In this document: piece by piece, positions 1 to 6,018 of the stretch
How positions within the stretch are numbered: the first letter of the stretch is position 1
Layout: every line of letters begins with the position of its first letter
DNA from: an uncultured Christensenella sp.
GTDB taxonomy: Bacteria > Bacillota > Clostridia > Christensenellales > Borkfalkiaceae
Length of the DNA: 13,169 nt
NCBI GenBank assembly: GCA_910586365.1
Contig: CAJUGP010000022.1
Span: forward strand, 23,319-36,487
Direction of reading: 5' to 3'
Program-made: the position numbers and the translations under genes
The notes under the pieces: model-generated
Told to the model about the DNA's origin: nothing
The model's input: only the letters and a program-made list of their open reading frames with translations
Databases searched by the model: none

Positions 1-42
1 ACGAATTCGTGACTGGAGTTCAGACGTGTGCTCTTCCGATCT
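1..42 (+). other. Illumina i7 index plus TruSeq Read 2 adapter (not biological)
   Basis: Positions 9-42 match the TruSeq Read 2 adapter exactly as I remember it, ending in the usual CTCTTCCGATCT. The eight bases before it (ACGAATTC) have the length and place of an i7 index and match the reverse complement of index D706 (GAATTCGT) from memory. Genomic sequence starts at about 43. Together with the adapter at the other end, this means the window is one complete library molecule or a contig from untrimmed reads. Nothing biological should be read from these bases. Confidence 0.95.
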
Positions 43-428
43 TCAAAGGCTCGGCTCACCCACACGGGGAACGTCGCACTCTTCCGCGCATCGAAATACC
101 GTTGTCCTTCGCTCAAAAACACTTTGCTGCACGGCGGGACGTACTGCGTCGGAATGTTCTCATTCGATAATCCGAAGTAATAGCCGTTAATAAAGTACGG
201 CTCATATTCTTCCTCATAGTCCGCAAGAATTTTCATGCCGTAATCGGAGAAAATCGGCGGTTTCAACGGCAGCGAAAGCGGAACGGCACGCCCGACATTA
301 TCTTCGGCAATCCGCTCGCAGCACAAATCACGAAGGCGATCGCCTTCCGTACGGTACAGTCGTTTCAAAAAATATGCGCTAAACGAGGTCTTACCCGCGC
401 CAGGCTCGCCGAAGATAATCGTTATCAT
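43..428 (-). CDS. Zot/pI-like filamentous phage assembly ATPase, N-terminal 128 residues (3' end cut by the window)
   Basis: This is the hallmark gene of filamentous phages (Inoviridae). pI/Zot proteins are inner-membrane ATPases that drive virion extrusion. Visible: the start reads MITIIFGEPGAGKTS, with a Walker A motif GEPGAGKT at residues 7-14. A second conserved Zot block, KVFLSEGQRYF, lies at about 102-112 and is followed by ARKSATFPVWVSRAF, matching the family pattern DEAQRYF then a W-V-S-R region. The usual Walker B aspartate is serine here (S106), with the glutamate kept (E107). ATG 428 has a good ribosome binding site, AGGAAGG, five bases upstream. Family members are usually 300-450 residues with a membrane segment after the ATPase domain; that part is off the window. 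It is the last visible gene of the leftward phage operon. Confidence 0.88.
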
Positions 429-443
429 GCGTCCCTTCCTGTT

Positions 444-509
444 TGGTGGGAACGGCGGGGCTTGAACCCGCTTCGTCTCTAAACTCCGCGCCCTCTGCGC
501 GTCGTTCCC
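444..509 (-). ncRNA. tRNA-like element with CCA end, lacking a normal anticodon arm
   Basis: On the minus strand a 7-bp acceptor-like stem (GGGAACG with CGTTCCC) encloses a perfect T-arm (GCGGG, loop TTCAAGC, CCCGC) and ends in discriminator A plus encoded CCA. Only 31 nt lie between the 5' acceptor strand and the T-arm; a normal tRNA needs about 41. Those 31 nt form one GC hairpin (CGCGC, loop AGAGG, GCGCG) with no credible 7-nt anticodon loop. It sits in sense orientation in the phage operon, ending 3 bases before the AGGAAGG of the Zot gene. It may be a tRNA relic, a phage tRNA mimic, or an RNase P/Z processing signal. The fold is read directly; any function is inferred. Confidence 0.5.
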
Positions 510-538
510 ATCTGTTAAAAAATTTTTTACAAAACCCC

Positions 539-567
539 TTGACTTTTTTTCGTAAACCGCATATAAT
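539..567 (+). promoter_or_regulatory. Near-consensus sigma-70/sigma-A promoter facing against the phage operon
   Basis: TTGACT (539-544), a 17-base spacer and TATAAT (562-567) differ from consensus at one position. An AT-rich palindrome (TAAAAAATTTTTTA, 516-529) lies just upstream and could act as an UP element. Transcription would start at about 574 and run rightward, antisense to the phage genes. No gene on the + strand follows; only hairpins and a T-tract do. Confidence 0.65.
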
Positions 568-573
568 AGTATT

Positions 574-641
574 GCCAGTTAGGCGGACGCGTTATCGAGA
601 CGCGTCAATCCGCGTCAACCGTAAGGGGGCGCGGTTTTTTT
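574..641 (+). ncRNA. Predicted short structured RNA or replication primer (about 65 nt)
   Basis: From the start expected of the 539-567 promoter to the T-tract at 635-641 there is room for an RNA of about 65 nt. It would hold a perfect hairpin, GACGCGT (586-592) with ACGCGTC (600-606), then a terminator hairpin. An 8-base direct repeat CGCGTCAA occurs at 601-608 and 611-618. It has no ORF of note. Its sense is complementary to the phage coding strand, so it could be an antisense regulator or an RNA-polymerase primer for complementary-strand synthesis, as at the minus-strand origin of Ff phages. Both roles are inference. Confidence 0.4.
610..641 (+). terminator. Rho-independent terminator, + strand
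   Basis: CCGCG (610-614) pairs with CGCGG (630-634) and is followed by seven T. The inner loop can add a CC-GTAA-GG pairing. It ends the short transcript predicted from the 539-567 promoter and touches the stop codon of the minus-strand gene at 640. Confidence 0.55.
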
Positions 642-1146
642 ATTCTTTTTGTTTCGGAAAGTGTTTTTTCCATTGCTTCACCGTCTTTTTATACGCCTTT
701 CTATGAGCTTTGCAGGCGTTCCGCACTTCCTTTTTTACCTTTCTTAATTCCCGACGTGTTAAACGGTCTCCCGTCGCTTCCAAATTTGAAGGAAGAATCG
801 CTTGATATTCGAGCTCCCCCTGATCATTGATCTGTTGAATCCCAAACCATACTCTCCGTCCGACGATCGAATCTTCGGTCAAAGACGGGTGATCTGTCGG
901 AGATAGAATAAGATCGGGTATGTAGTCTCTTCCGATTTTCGCTTCCTTTCCTCGTTTCTTGGATATTTTTGCGACTATCACCGCGCCGTCGTCTTTTCGT
1001 TGTAGAATAACGATAACGCGGCGAGTTTTGCTGATCCACGGTTTCCCCTTAAAATATCCGTCCGTTGTTTTGAAAATATCGCCGACGATCGCGCGGACGT
1101 TTTTATCGAAATCGGTAACGCCCGAAGAATCCTTTTTTTCTGCCAT
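640..1146 (-). CDS. 168-aa phage protein with possible PemK/MazF-like barrel and basic tail
   Basis: The function is not recognised with certainty. Residues about 18-105 have a pattern like the PemK/MazF SH3-type barrel: VGDIFKT, then KTRRVIVILQRKDDG, AVIVAKIS, and later HPSLTEDSIVGRR, which parallels the GDIW, RPVVV, APIT and L..dS blocks of that family. The match is from memory and weak. Residues about 128-168 form a strongly Lys/Arg-rich helical tail (RRELRKVKKEVRN, then HRKAYKKTVKQWKKHF), suggesting nucleic-acid or membrane binding. No signal peptide or membrane segment is seen. ATG 1146 has AGAGGGG six bases upstream. It lies 67 bp after the 91-aa gene in the phage operon. No antitoxin gene sits beside it, so a toxin role is doubtful; it could equally be a DNA-binding or replication accessory protein. 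Confidence 0.75.
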   Translation of the reverse strand: MAEKKDSSGVTDFDKNVRAIVGDIFKTTDGYFKGKPWISKTRRVIVILQRKDDGAVIVAKISKKRGKEAKIGRDYIPDLILSPTDHPSLTEDSIVGRRVWFGIQQINDQGELEYQAILPSNLEATGDRLTRRELRKVKKEVRNACKAHRKAYKKTVKQWKKHFPKQKE

Positions 1147-1173
1147 GTTTTACCCCTCTGAAACGGCGTTACG

Positions 1174-1203
1174 CCGCCCGCAGAACTCCCTGCGGGCGGT
1201 TTT
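1174..1203 (+). terminator. Strong T-tract hairpin, + orientation, between two phage genes
   Basis: CCGCCCGCAG (1174-1183), loop AACTCC, CTGCGGGCGG (1190-1199), then TTTT. The 10-bp stem is perfect. The T-tract follows only on the + strand, opposite to the flanking genes. In the leftward mRNA it would be a plain stable hairpin without a T-tract, so it probably affects mRNA stability or blocks antisense transcription rather than ending the operon. Confidence 0.5.
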
Positions 1204-1213
1204 GCCGTTTCTC

Positions 1214-1489
1214 TTACACGCGGTACGTAACGCTTTTAACGCCGCGCTTTTTCAGCTCGCGAATCGCAACTTCTGAATTTTGCCGATTATTCGGAAAGCG
1301 CTTTTGCCCGTTCACGGTAATCTTCTTATCCGTTACCGTCACAGTGCGCAATCCCGAAAAGTCGCTGACCTTCGCGGTGGTAGAGAGCGCCGTCGTCCGC
1401 TTCGACGCCCCCGAAGTTTTGCGCTTCGTCGCGGGCGCGGTTTTCCGCGTCGCGTTCCCGCTTGCTTTGCCCGTCCTTTTCTGTGCCAT
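1214..1489 (-). CDS. 91-aa phage protein with basic, low-complexity N-terminus
   Basis: No family is recognised. Residues 1-40 are rich in Lys, Arg, Thr, Ser and Ala (MAQKRTGKASGN, then repeated KRKT/SKRTT-type runs), as in disordered nucleic-acid-binding tails. Residues about 42-91 look like a small folded alpha/beta domain (SGLRTVTVTDKKITVNGQ, then EVAIRELKKRGVKSVTYRV). There is no signal peptide or membrane segment, so it is not an ordinary major coat protein. The start ATG 1489 is firm: AAGGAGG lies seven bases upstream. Its place in the operon and its charge suggest a DNA-binding or genome-packaging role, but that is inference. Confidence 0.75.
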   Translation of the reverse strand: MAQKRTGKASGNATRKTAPATKRKTSGASKRTTALSTTAKVSDFSGLRTVTVTDKKITVNGQKRFPNNRQNSEVAIRELKKRGVKSVTYRV

Positions 1490-1513
1490 GTTGTTTCCTC
1501 CTTGTTTTATTTC

Positions 1514-1628
1514 TTCCCCGAAGGGGGAATTTGCCCTTTTCTTCGACGTCGGCGAAATCCCTGTTTTTCGGGATTTGCGTCCGGGCGATCTTCTTCCGAT
1601 CGCTCGTTTATGTCCCTGTTTTCAGGGA
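1514..1628. repeat. Four tandem hairpins in a phage intergenic gap
   Basis: The 142-bp gap between two phage genes (1490-1631) holds four inverted repeats. H1 is TTCCCC (1514-1519) with GGGGAA (1524-1529). H2 is AAATCCC (1555-1561) with GGGATTT (1570-1576). H3 is GGGCGATC (1583-1590) with GATCGCTC (1598-1605), one G-U pair. H4 is TCCCTG (1613-1618) with CAGGGA (1623-1628). H2 and H4 share the core TCCCTGTTTT..GGGATTT, so they look like copies. Serial hairpins in a filamentous phage intergenic region often mark the packaging signal or replication origin; here that is inferred from the pattern only. Confidence 0.55.
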
Positions 1629-1631
1629 TTT

Positions 1632-1952
1632 TCACGACGTCGACGCACGCACCTTCTTCGGCGCTTGGCGACGAGCTCCCGCGTCTATTGTTTCCAGGAT
1701 ATCGCCCTCGACGGCGACACGGAGAAAAGCGATTGTGACGTTCAAAGCGCTTTCCGCCGAGCTAATCGAAATAGACGCTTCGTCTAATGCTCTGATTTCG
1801 TCCTCATACTTCGGCACGTTCGCCCCGATGTCCTCGTTCCGAATACGATCCAACACCTCGTCCGTAGAATTTCGGAGCGTTGCAAGCTCTTCCAATACTC
1901 TTTTCGCCGTGTTATTGATTGCGGCGATTTTTACTTCGTCCCGTTGTTTCAT
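1632..1952 (-). CDS. 106-aa predicted helical (coiled-coil) phage protein
   Basis: No family is recognised. The sequence is almost wholly helix-forming and acidic/polar, with heptad-like spacing of hydrophobic residues (IAAINNTAKRVLEELATLRN, later YEDEIRALDEASISISSAE). A short basic, Ala-rich end follows (RRQAPKKVRASTS). No signal peptide or membrane segment is present. Its ATG (1952) overlaps the stop of the preceding gene as ATGA, and AAGGAG lies eight bases upstream inside that gene, so the two are probably translationally coupled. A small structural or scaffold-like role near the membrane-anchored partner is possible but not shown. Confidence 0.75.
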   Translation of the reverse strand: MKQRDEVKIAAINNTAKRVLEELATLRNSTDEVLDRIRNEDIGANVPKYEDEIRALDEASISISSAESALNVTIAFLRVAVEGDILETIDAGARRQAPKKVRASTS

Positions 1953-3382
1953 TGTGATTTCTCCTTATTTTTCCGTATCAATGCAGCGATCCCTCTGAAC
2001 GGCAAGCAGATAAGCCACCAAAGCCCCTTGAAACCCCACGCTATGCCTTTTATAATGGCGTAGAACACGTCGGGCAAGAATTTGATCAGCAACGGCAGCA
2101 CGATCAACAACGCCACCGCAATGATGATCAGCACCAACGCCCATTGCGGCAAGCCCGTTTTCTGCGACAGCCATTTCAGGAAGTTGAACACTTCGTCCGT
2201 GCCGATCGGGCGCGTGCTGCCCGTCTGCCGGTTCGCCACCACGCCCATGCTGTACACCTCGTCGTTCGCCTCGAACTCTAAATTCAGCAACAGCACGTCC
2301 GACACGACCTCGCCCGTCGTGGTGCAGCCGTTCACGATCGTCCAGATAAACCCGAACGGCACAAGCGCGCAGATCAATACGTCTTTACCGCCCGCCTCGC
2401 ACACGAACCGGCTTTCGTAAAAGTTCAACACCCACTGATACTTTGATATCGTCTTGCTTTCTTCTTCCGTCCATTTAACTTCGTGCAGGAAATAATCTAC
2501 CGACGCGATCCGGTTCCATTGATTCGATGAACCGAACCAACCGCCGCCGTCGTTCTCGACCATTTCCCCGTGTGTTAACCGTTTCTTATGATACACCGGT
2601 TCATAGTACTTCGTTTTCTGCCCTTCCCGCGCCCAATACGCCGTGGAATAGAATTCCAGATCCGCCGTCACGATCCGGTCGATGTCGCGGTCGGTATTAA
2701 ACGCGACGAAATGCGCGTCGCAATATTTCGTTCCGTCCCAATAAAAGCCGTCGTTATAACGCTTGAACCCGACCATTTCGTCCGTGACAACGATCACTTC
2801 CGACACCGACTTTTCATATGTAACTTCTTCGCCTGCCGTGATCACCGTCCAGAGCTGCCCCACGCGATAACCGATTTCGCCCGTTTTATTGTCGTTGTCC
2901 GGCTCGATATCGATGCCGAAGATATAAGGACGCAGAATATTGCTGATATTGTAATACCGCACGCTTGTTTCGGCGAACTGAAACCCGACCACACGATACT
3001 TAAAGAACACGCCCATGCAATCGACGAACGACAACTTGTAATTGTCAAACGTGAGCGACGCCATATTGTTCTGATCCCGCGCGATATTGACCGAGCTTGC
3101 CTTTACGCTGCGCTTTGCAATAGGCTGATAAACGTATAGCAAAAGCTCGCCGTCCGTGCTTTCCGCGATCTGGATCAATTCCAGGCTGTAATCGTCCGCA
3201 CGCTGTTCCCATGCGTCCGGATCAAACGAAGGATCCTTCATCAGATCCGTAAGCACGGGCGAACCAACGCTTTCCGCCGCATAAGCGTAACCGACCGTCA
3301 TCGGCGGGAACACGCACGCGCACAGCAATATGACAAGCAGCACAAACGCCCCAAAAATTTTTATTTCTCTTTTCCGTTCCAT
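1949..3382 (-). CDS. Large virion-type protein with signal peptide and C-terminal membrane anchor (pIII-like layout)
   Basis: This protein of about 477 residues has a signal peptide (MERKREIKIFGAF, a hydrophobic core, then a region ending AYAAES near residue 37). A large exported domain follows, rich in aromatic residues. The C-terminus has a strong membrane segment (WALVLIIIAVALLIVLPLL, about 414-432), a second hydrophobic/amphipathic stretch with KGIAWGFKGLWWLICLPF (about 445-462), and a basic cytoplasmic end (IRKNKEKSQ). This is the layout of the filamentous phage adsorption and release protein pIII, and its place before the Zot gene fits, but I see no sequence match to pIII. An in-frame GTG at 3391 is an alternative start; ATG 3382 gives the better signal peptide. 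The preceding gene ends 12 bp upstream, and the stop overlaps the next ATG. Confidence 0.75.
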   Translation of the reverse strand: MERKREIKIFGAFVLLVILLCACVFPPMTVGYAYAAESVGSPVLTDLMKDPSFDPDAWEQRADDYSLELIQIAESTDGELLLYVYQPIAKRSVKASSVNIARDQNNMASLTFDNYKLSFVDCMGVFFKYRVVGFQFAETSVRYYNISNILRPYIFGIDIEPDNDNKTGEIGYRVGQLWTVITAGEEVTYEKSVSEVIVVTDEMVGFKRYNDGFYWDGTKYCDAHFVAFNTDRDIDRIVTADLEFYSTAYWAREGQKTKYYEPVYHKKRLTHGEMVENDGGGWFGSSNQWNRIASVDYFLHEVKWTEEESKTISKYQWVLNFYESRFVCEAGGKDVLICALVPFGFIWTIVNGCTTTGEVVSDVLLLNLEFEANDEVYSMGVVANRQTGSTRPIGTDEVFNFLKWLSQKTGLPQWALVLIIIAVALLIVLPLLIKFLPDVFYAIIKGIAWGFKGLWWLICLPFRGIAALIRKNKEKSQ

Positions 3383-3394
3383 TTTCCGCACCGC

Positions 3395-4588
3395 TTAAAA
3401 CTCGATATTTCCGTCCCCGGCATTCCCGCCGTTAATTTCCACGTCCGTGACCTTCGGCAGGTTCGTATAATCGCTCATGATAAAATCGGTCGATTTGCTC
3501 ATGTTCACATGCTTTCCCGTCAACGTTACCTTTAACGAAAAAATACTTCTCAAATTAGGCGACGCCAAATCTTCCGAATTTAACGTACCCGCTATGACTG
3601 CATGACAAGCTTTTTGCAATGTTTCACCAAAAAACGGATCTACCGACATACCGCTGGGAGTAAACGCACCACCAAAGCCGAAAGTATCAACCCAATATTT
3701 AATGCCAAAGTATAAGCCGTTTTTCACTAAATCATAGCTTTCGAAATCGGACAAAGATGAATTATGTTGCGCACAAAAACGATAGTAAAACAAGACGCCA
3801 TTAGAGGGATCACGCCACATCACAAAATTGTTTACAATACCGTCACCGGTAAACGGTTTTAAGTCATAATCAACTTCATATTCAGCAACCCTTGTATACG
3901 CTGTATCTTTGTAAATCACGTTCAGATCCGTCGCGCCGCCTTTCGGAATGCCCGTTTCGGCAAGCTCTACCGTCACACCTGTGTGACCGCTTGCAAAGTC
4001 GCACGCCACATCACCGAAACTTAATGTAAAATCGGTTATCTTCCGAACGTAATCTACCGTACGCGTCGTTTGCACTTCCGGGCTGGTCACAGACGTCACC
4101 GTGATTACGATCTGCGCCCCGAACGGTTGCAGGCACGCCACAACGGCTTGCTTGCTTTCCAAGCCCGTGCCGCTCACCGTAAGCGTGACGTAATCCGAAA
4201 GCCGTTTCCCCTGCGCCCATTCATGCGACGGATCCGCAAACGCGATCGTCCATTCTACCGCCGTATTCGTACCGCTGTTTTCCGGTCCCACCGTTGCAAC
4301 AAGCGTATACGCGCTTTCCGCGCTCGCCGGCACGGCATACACCGCATACGATCCCCGCGCGATACGGTACTGACGGATCGGCAACGTTTCCGTCCCTTCC
4401 CCCTCGATCACCATGCCGCACGATTCCGTTTCCTCGTCGTCCGGTGTTCCCACTGCGCCGCCCTGTTCGGTACGGAACCAACCGAACGGATCCCATTCCT
4501 TGAACCCGTTCGTGAGCCACGCCGTCACCCCCGCGGCAAGCAACACGATCACCAATAATACTGCCGTAAATCTTCCTGTCTTACTCAT
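3395..4588 (-). CDS. Membrane-anchored exported phage protein with shared TNGFK-W-P-GWF anchor motif
   Basis: This 397-aa protein has a short basic N-terminus, one membrane segment (about 8-25, AVLLVIVLLAAGVTAWL) and then TNGFKEWDPFGWF (26-38), a motif also found in the neighbouring 400-aa protein. The rest (about 60-397) is predicted outside the membrane and looks beta-rich, perhaps Ig-like modules at about 80-210, followed by a more aromatic domain (about 226-350). Base composition changes sharply within the gene: about 40% GC over 3541-3900 against about 60% at 4081-4200 (hand count), so the aromatic domain may have been exchanged. ATG 4588 has GGGGAG eight bases upstream. It is the second gene of the operon, 28 bp after the first. 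A virion tip or receptor-binding role is likely but inferred. Confidence 0.75.
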   Translation of the reverse strand: MSKTGRFTAVLLVIVLLAAGVTAWLTNGFKEWDPFGWFRTEQGGAVGTPDDEETESCGMVIEGEGTETLPIRQYRIARGSYAVYAVPASAESAYTLVATVGPENSGTNTAVEWTIAFADPSHEWAQGKRLSDYVTLTVSGTGLESKQAVVACLQPFGAQIVITVTSVTSPEVQTTRTVDYVRKITDFTLSFGDVACDFASGHTGVTVELAETGIPKGGATDLNVIYKDTAYTRVAEYEVDYDLKPFTGDGIVNNFVMWRDPSNGVLFYYRFCAQHNSSLSDFESYDLVKNGLYFGIKYWVDTFGFGGAFTPSGMSVDPFFGETLQKACHAVIAGTLNSEDLASPNLRSIFSLKVTLTGKHVNMSKSTDFIMSDYTNLPKVTDVEINGGNAGDGNIEF

Positions 4589-4616
4589 AATTTTACTCCC
4601 CGCCCGGCTTTTAATT

Positions 4617-5819
4617 TTAACTGATCTCGATGATCAATTTCACGTCGCCCTTGCCAACCGTGAAGAACACGACCGCTGAATTTCCCATATCCCCTTTTAT
4701 CGCGTAGCTTTCGCTTACGTTCTCGCTTGAATACGATACGGTGATATTATTTATTGGTTGAATACTTGTTCCGCCTTCGCCCCACATGTTCCACACAAGC
4801 TCAACTTTTACGATATCACCTTCCTTCGCGTAGCTCGGCGAATTAAACGCAACCGTCCAGCCGCCGTTCACGGACACTCCGCCGGTATTGTCTCGTACAT
4901 CATACGCAACGGTATGATAACCTTCGGGCAATTCTTTTTCCGCCGTTCCCGATATATGCACTTCGATCACGCCGTTCAATTCGGGCACGGTAAAACGCCA
5001 ACCTGTTTCCGTTTGCGTCATATCGATCGTTTCCGTTACGCCCGTTTCGGATATGTAAACGCTTGCCGTTACATTCGTCACAGTGTAATTGATTTTAAGA
5101 CCTTCCGAAAGCGTTACGCTGATAGGTTCCGAAACATATTCCACGACCGCGCCCGGCTCGGCATGCGTGGGGAAAATTTCCGCCGTCAAAGCTCGAAATT
5201 CCGTTGCCTCGCTCATTGTCAAATCATTAAAAGAATAACGCAGCTGCCGCCCGCCACAATACATGCAAGCACCTTTATCGTTGTAACGGTGTTCCTTACA
5301 CTCGCCGCAGACCGTGCAAACATGCCCGTCTGCATCATACGCATGCGCCGAAACCTCGCCGCAGACGGTGCATTCATGACTGCCTTCCGCATAAGCGTGC
5401 TCGCTCACTTCGTGGCACACGGTACATTCATGACTGCCTTCGGCATATTCATGTGCCGAAACTTCGCCGCACACCGTGCACGCGTGACTGCCCTCGGCAT
5501 ACTCATGCGCCGTTACTTGACCGCATTTCAGACACACGTGAACCCCGTCCGCATATTCGTGCACGCACGGTTCCTGCGTTTCGTCCCCCGGTTCCTTTTG
5601 ATCGTCCCCGGGCTGTTCGATCTTCTTATCGAACCAGCCGTACGGGTTCCAATCCTTGAAACCGTTCGTGATCCCCGCCGTGATCGCCACCGCAAGAACA
5701 GCGATCGCCAAAACGATCAAGAACCATTTCCAACCGTCGCCCCTTCGCTGCGTCGTGCTGCGCGGTTTCGCGCTGTTCTTCTGCGCCGTCTTGCGGCGTG
5801 TTTTGGGTTTGTTGCTCAT
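4617..5819 (-). CDS. Membrane-anchored phage protein with six zinc-ribbon-like repeats
   Basis: This 400-aa protein is the first gene of the phage operon. Order: a basic N-terminus (1-27), a membrane segment (about 31-50), the anchor motif TNGFKDWNPYGWF (51-63) shared with the next gene, and an acidic linker. Then come six tandem units of 18 residues (87-190; the last is short) of the type HEYAEGSHECTVCGEVSA, each with His residues and a C-x2-C pair. A beta-rich C-terminal region (about 195-400) with Ig-like strands follows. The Cys/His pattern suggests metal binding or disulfides outside the cell. The frame stays open to 6020, but ATG 5819 is chosen because GGAG lies seven bases upstream and the basic-then-membrane start matches its paralogue. 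It is probably a virion or surface adhesin; the exact role is unknown. Confidence 0.75.
   Translation of the reverse strand: MSNKPKTRRKTAQKNSAKPRSTTQRRGDGWKWFLIVLAIAVLAVAITAGITNGFKDWNPYGWFDKKIEQPGDDQKEPGDETQEPCVHEYADGVHVCLKCGQVTAHEYAEGSHACTVCGEVSAHEYAEGSHECTVCHEVSEHAYAEGSHECTVCGEVSAHAYDADGHVCTVCGECKEHRYNDKGACMYCGGRQLRYSFNDLTMSEATEFRALTAEIFPTHAEPGAVVEYVSEPISVTLSEGLKINYTVTNVTASVYISETGVTETIDMTQTETGWRFTVPELNGVIEVHISGTAEKELPEGYHTVAYDVRDNTGGVSVNGGWTVAFNSPSYAKEGDIVKVELVWNMWGEGGTSIQPINNITVSYSSENVSESYAIKGDMGNSAVVFFTVGKGDVKLIIEIS
5250..5561 (-). repeat. 54-bp coding tandem repeats (six units)
   Basis: Units of 54 bp encode the H-x-Y-...-H-x-C-x2-C repeats of the 400-aa phage protein. The three middle units are nearly identical in protein and close in DNA. 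Unit boundaries in protein are at residues 87, 105, 123, 141, 159 and 177; the last unit is truncated. Copy number is likely to vary by slippage or unequal recombination. Confidence 0.85.
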
Positions 5820-5837
5820 CTCTTTTCTCCTTTTTCC

Positions 5838-5861
5838 CCGCCGTTTCTCGGCGGTTTTTTT
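5838..5861 (+). terminator. T-tract hairpin, + orientation, in the leader of the phage operon
   Basis: CCGCCG (5838-5843), loop TTTCT, CGGCGG (5849-5854), then seven T (5855-5861). The T-tract is on the + strand, so it would stop rightward transcription before the control region. In the leftward mRNA it forms a hairpin just upstream of the GGAG and start of the first operon gene, where it could influence translation. Confidence 0.55.
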
Positions 5862-5990
5862 CAAAAAAAGTGAAAGAGAGGCTCTGCACGGCTCCGACCC
5901 CGCGCAAATTCCCTCTTTCGTATCTCTTACGACGCAGCTCTCCCGCCGCGCTCGCTCGATGCTCTTTTGTTGTTGTCGGAGAAAATATAA

Positions 5991-6007
5991 TGCAAGATTT
6001 ACTTGCA
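5991..6007. promoter_or_regulatory. Operator 1, 17-bp palindrome
   Basis: TGCAAGATTTACTTGCA is a perfect 6-bp inverted repeat around five bases and the first of three copies of GCAAG-N5-CTTGC. It lies just downstream of the expected leftward start site and is the likely binding site of the Xre repressor encoded at 6093. Confidence 0.75.
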
Positions 6008-6018
6008 TTATATAAAAC

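Noticed and set aside
444..509. A normal, functional tRNA gene
   Set aside because: The core is 62 nt to the end of the acceptor, and the 31-nt middle cannot form both D and anticodon arms; no anticodon loop with U33 is present.
443..706. 87-aa + strand ORF beginning MVGTAGLEPAS
   Set aside because: It is the antisense reading of the tRNA-like element, a common false protein; no ribosome binding site, and it runs through a promoter and terminator.
640..1146. A toxin-antitoxin module
   Set aside because: The toxin-like match is weak and the neighbouring genes do not look like an antitoxin.
3480..3910. Target of a diversity-generating retroelement
   Set aside because: No reverse transcriptase, template repeat or adenine-biased variable copy is visible in the window; a domain exchange explains the composition change more simply.
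5250..5561. CRISPR-like spaced repeats
   Set aside because: Units are contiguous, in frame and 54 bp long, and encode the C-x2-C protein repeats; there are no spacers.
4758..5873. 371-aa + strand ORF opposite the zinc-repeat protein
   Set aside because: Shadow of the minus-strand gene: very His/Arg/Phe-rich, no ribosome binding site, and it crosses the membrane-anchor region antisense.
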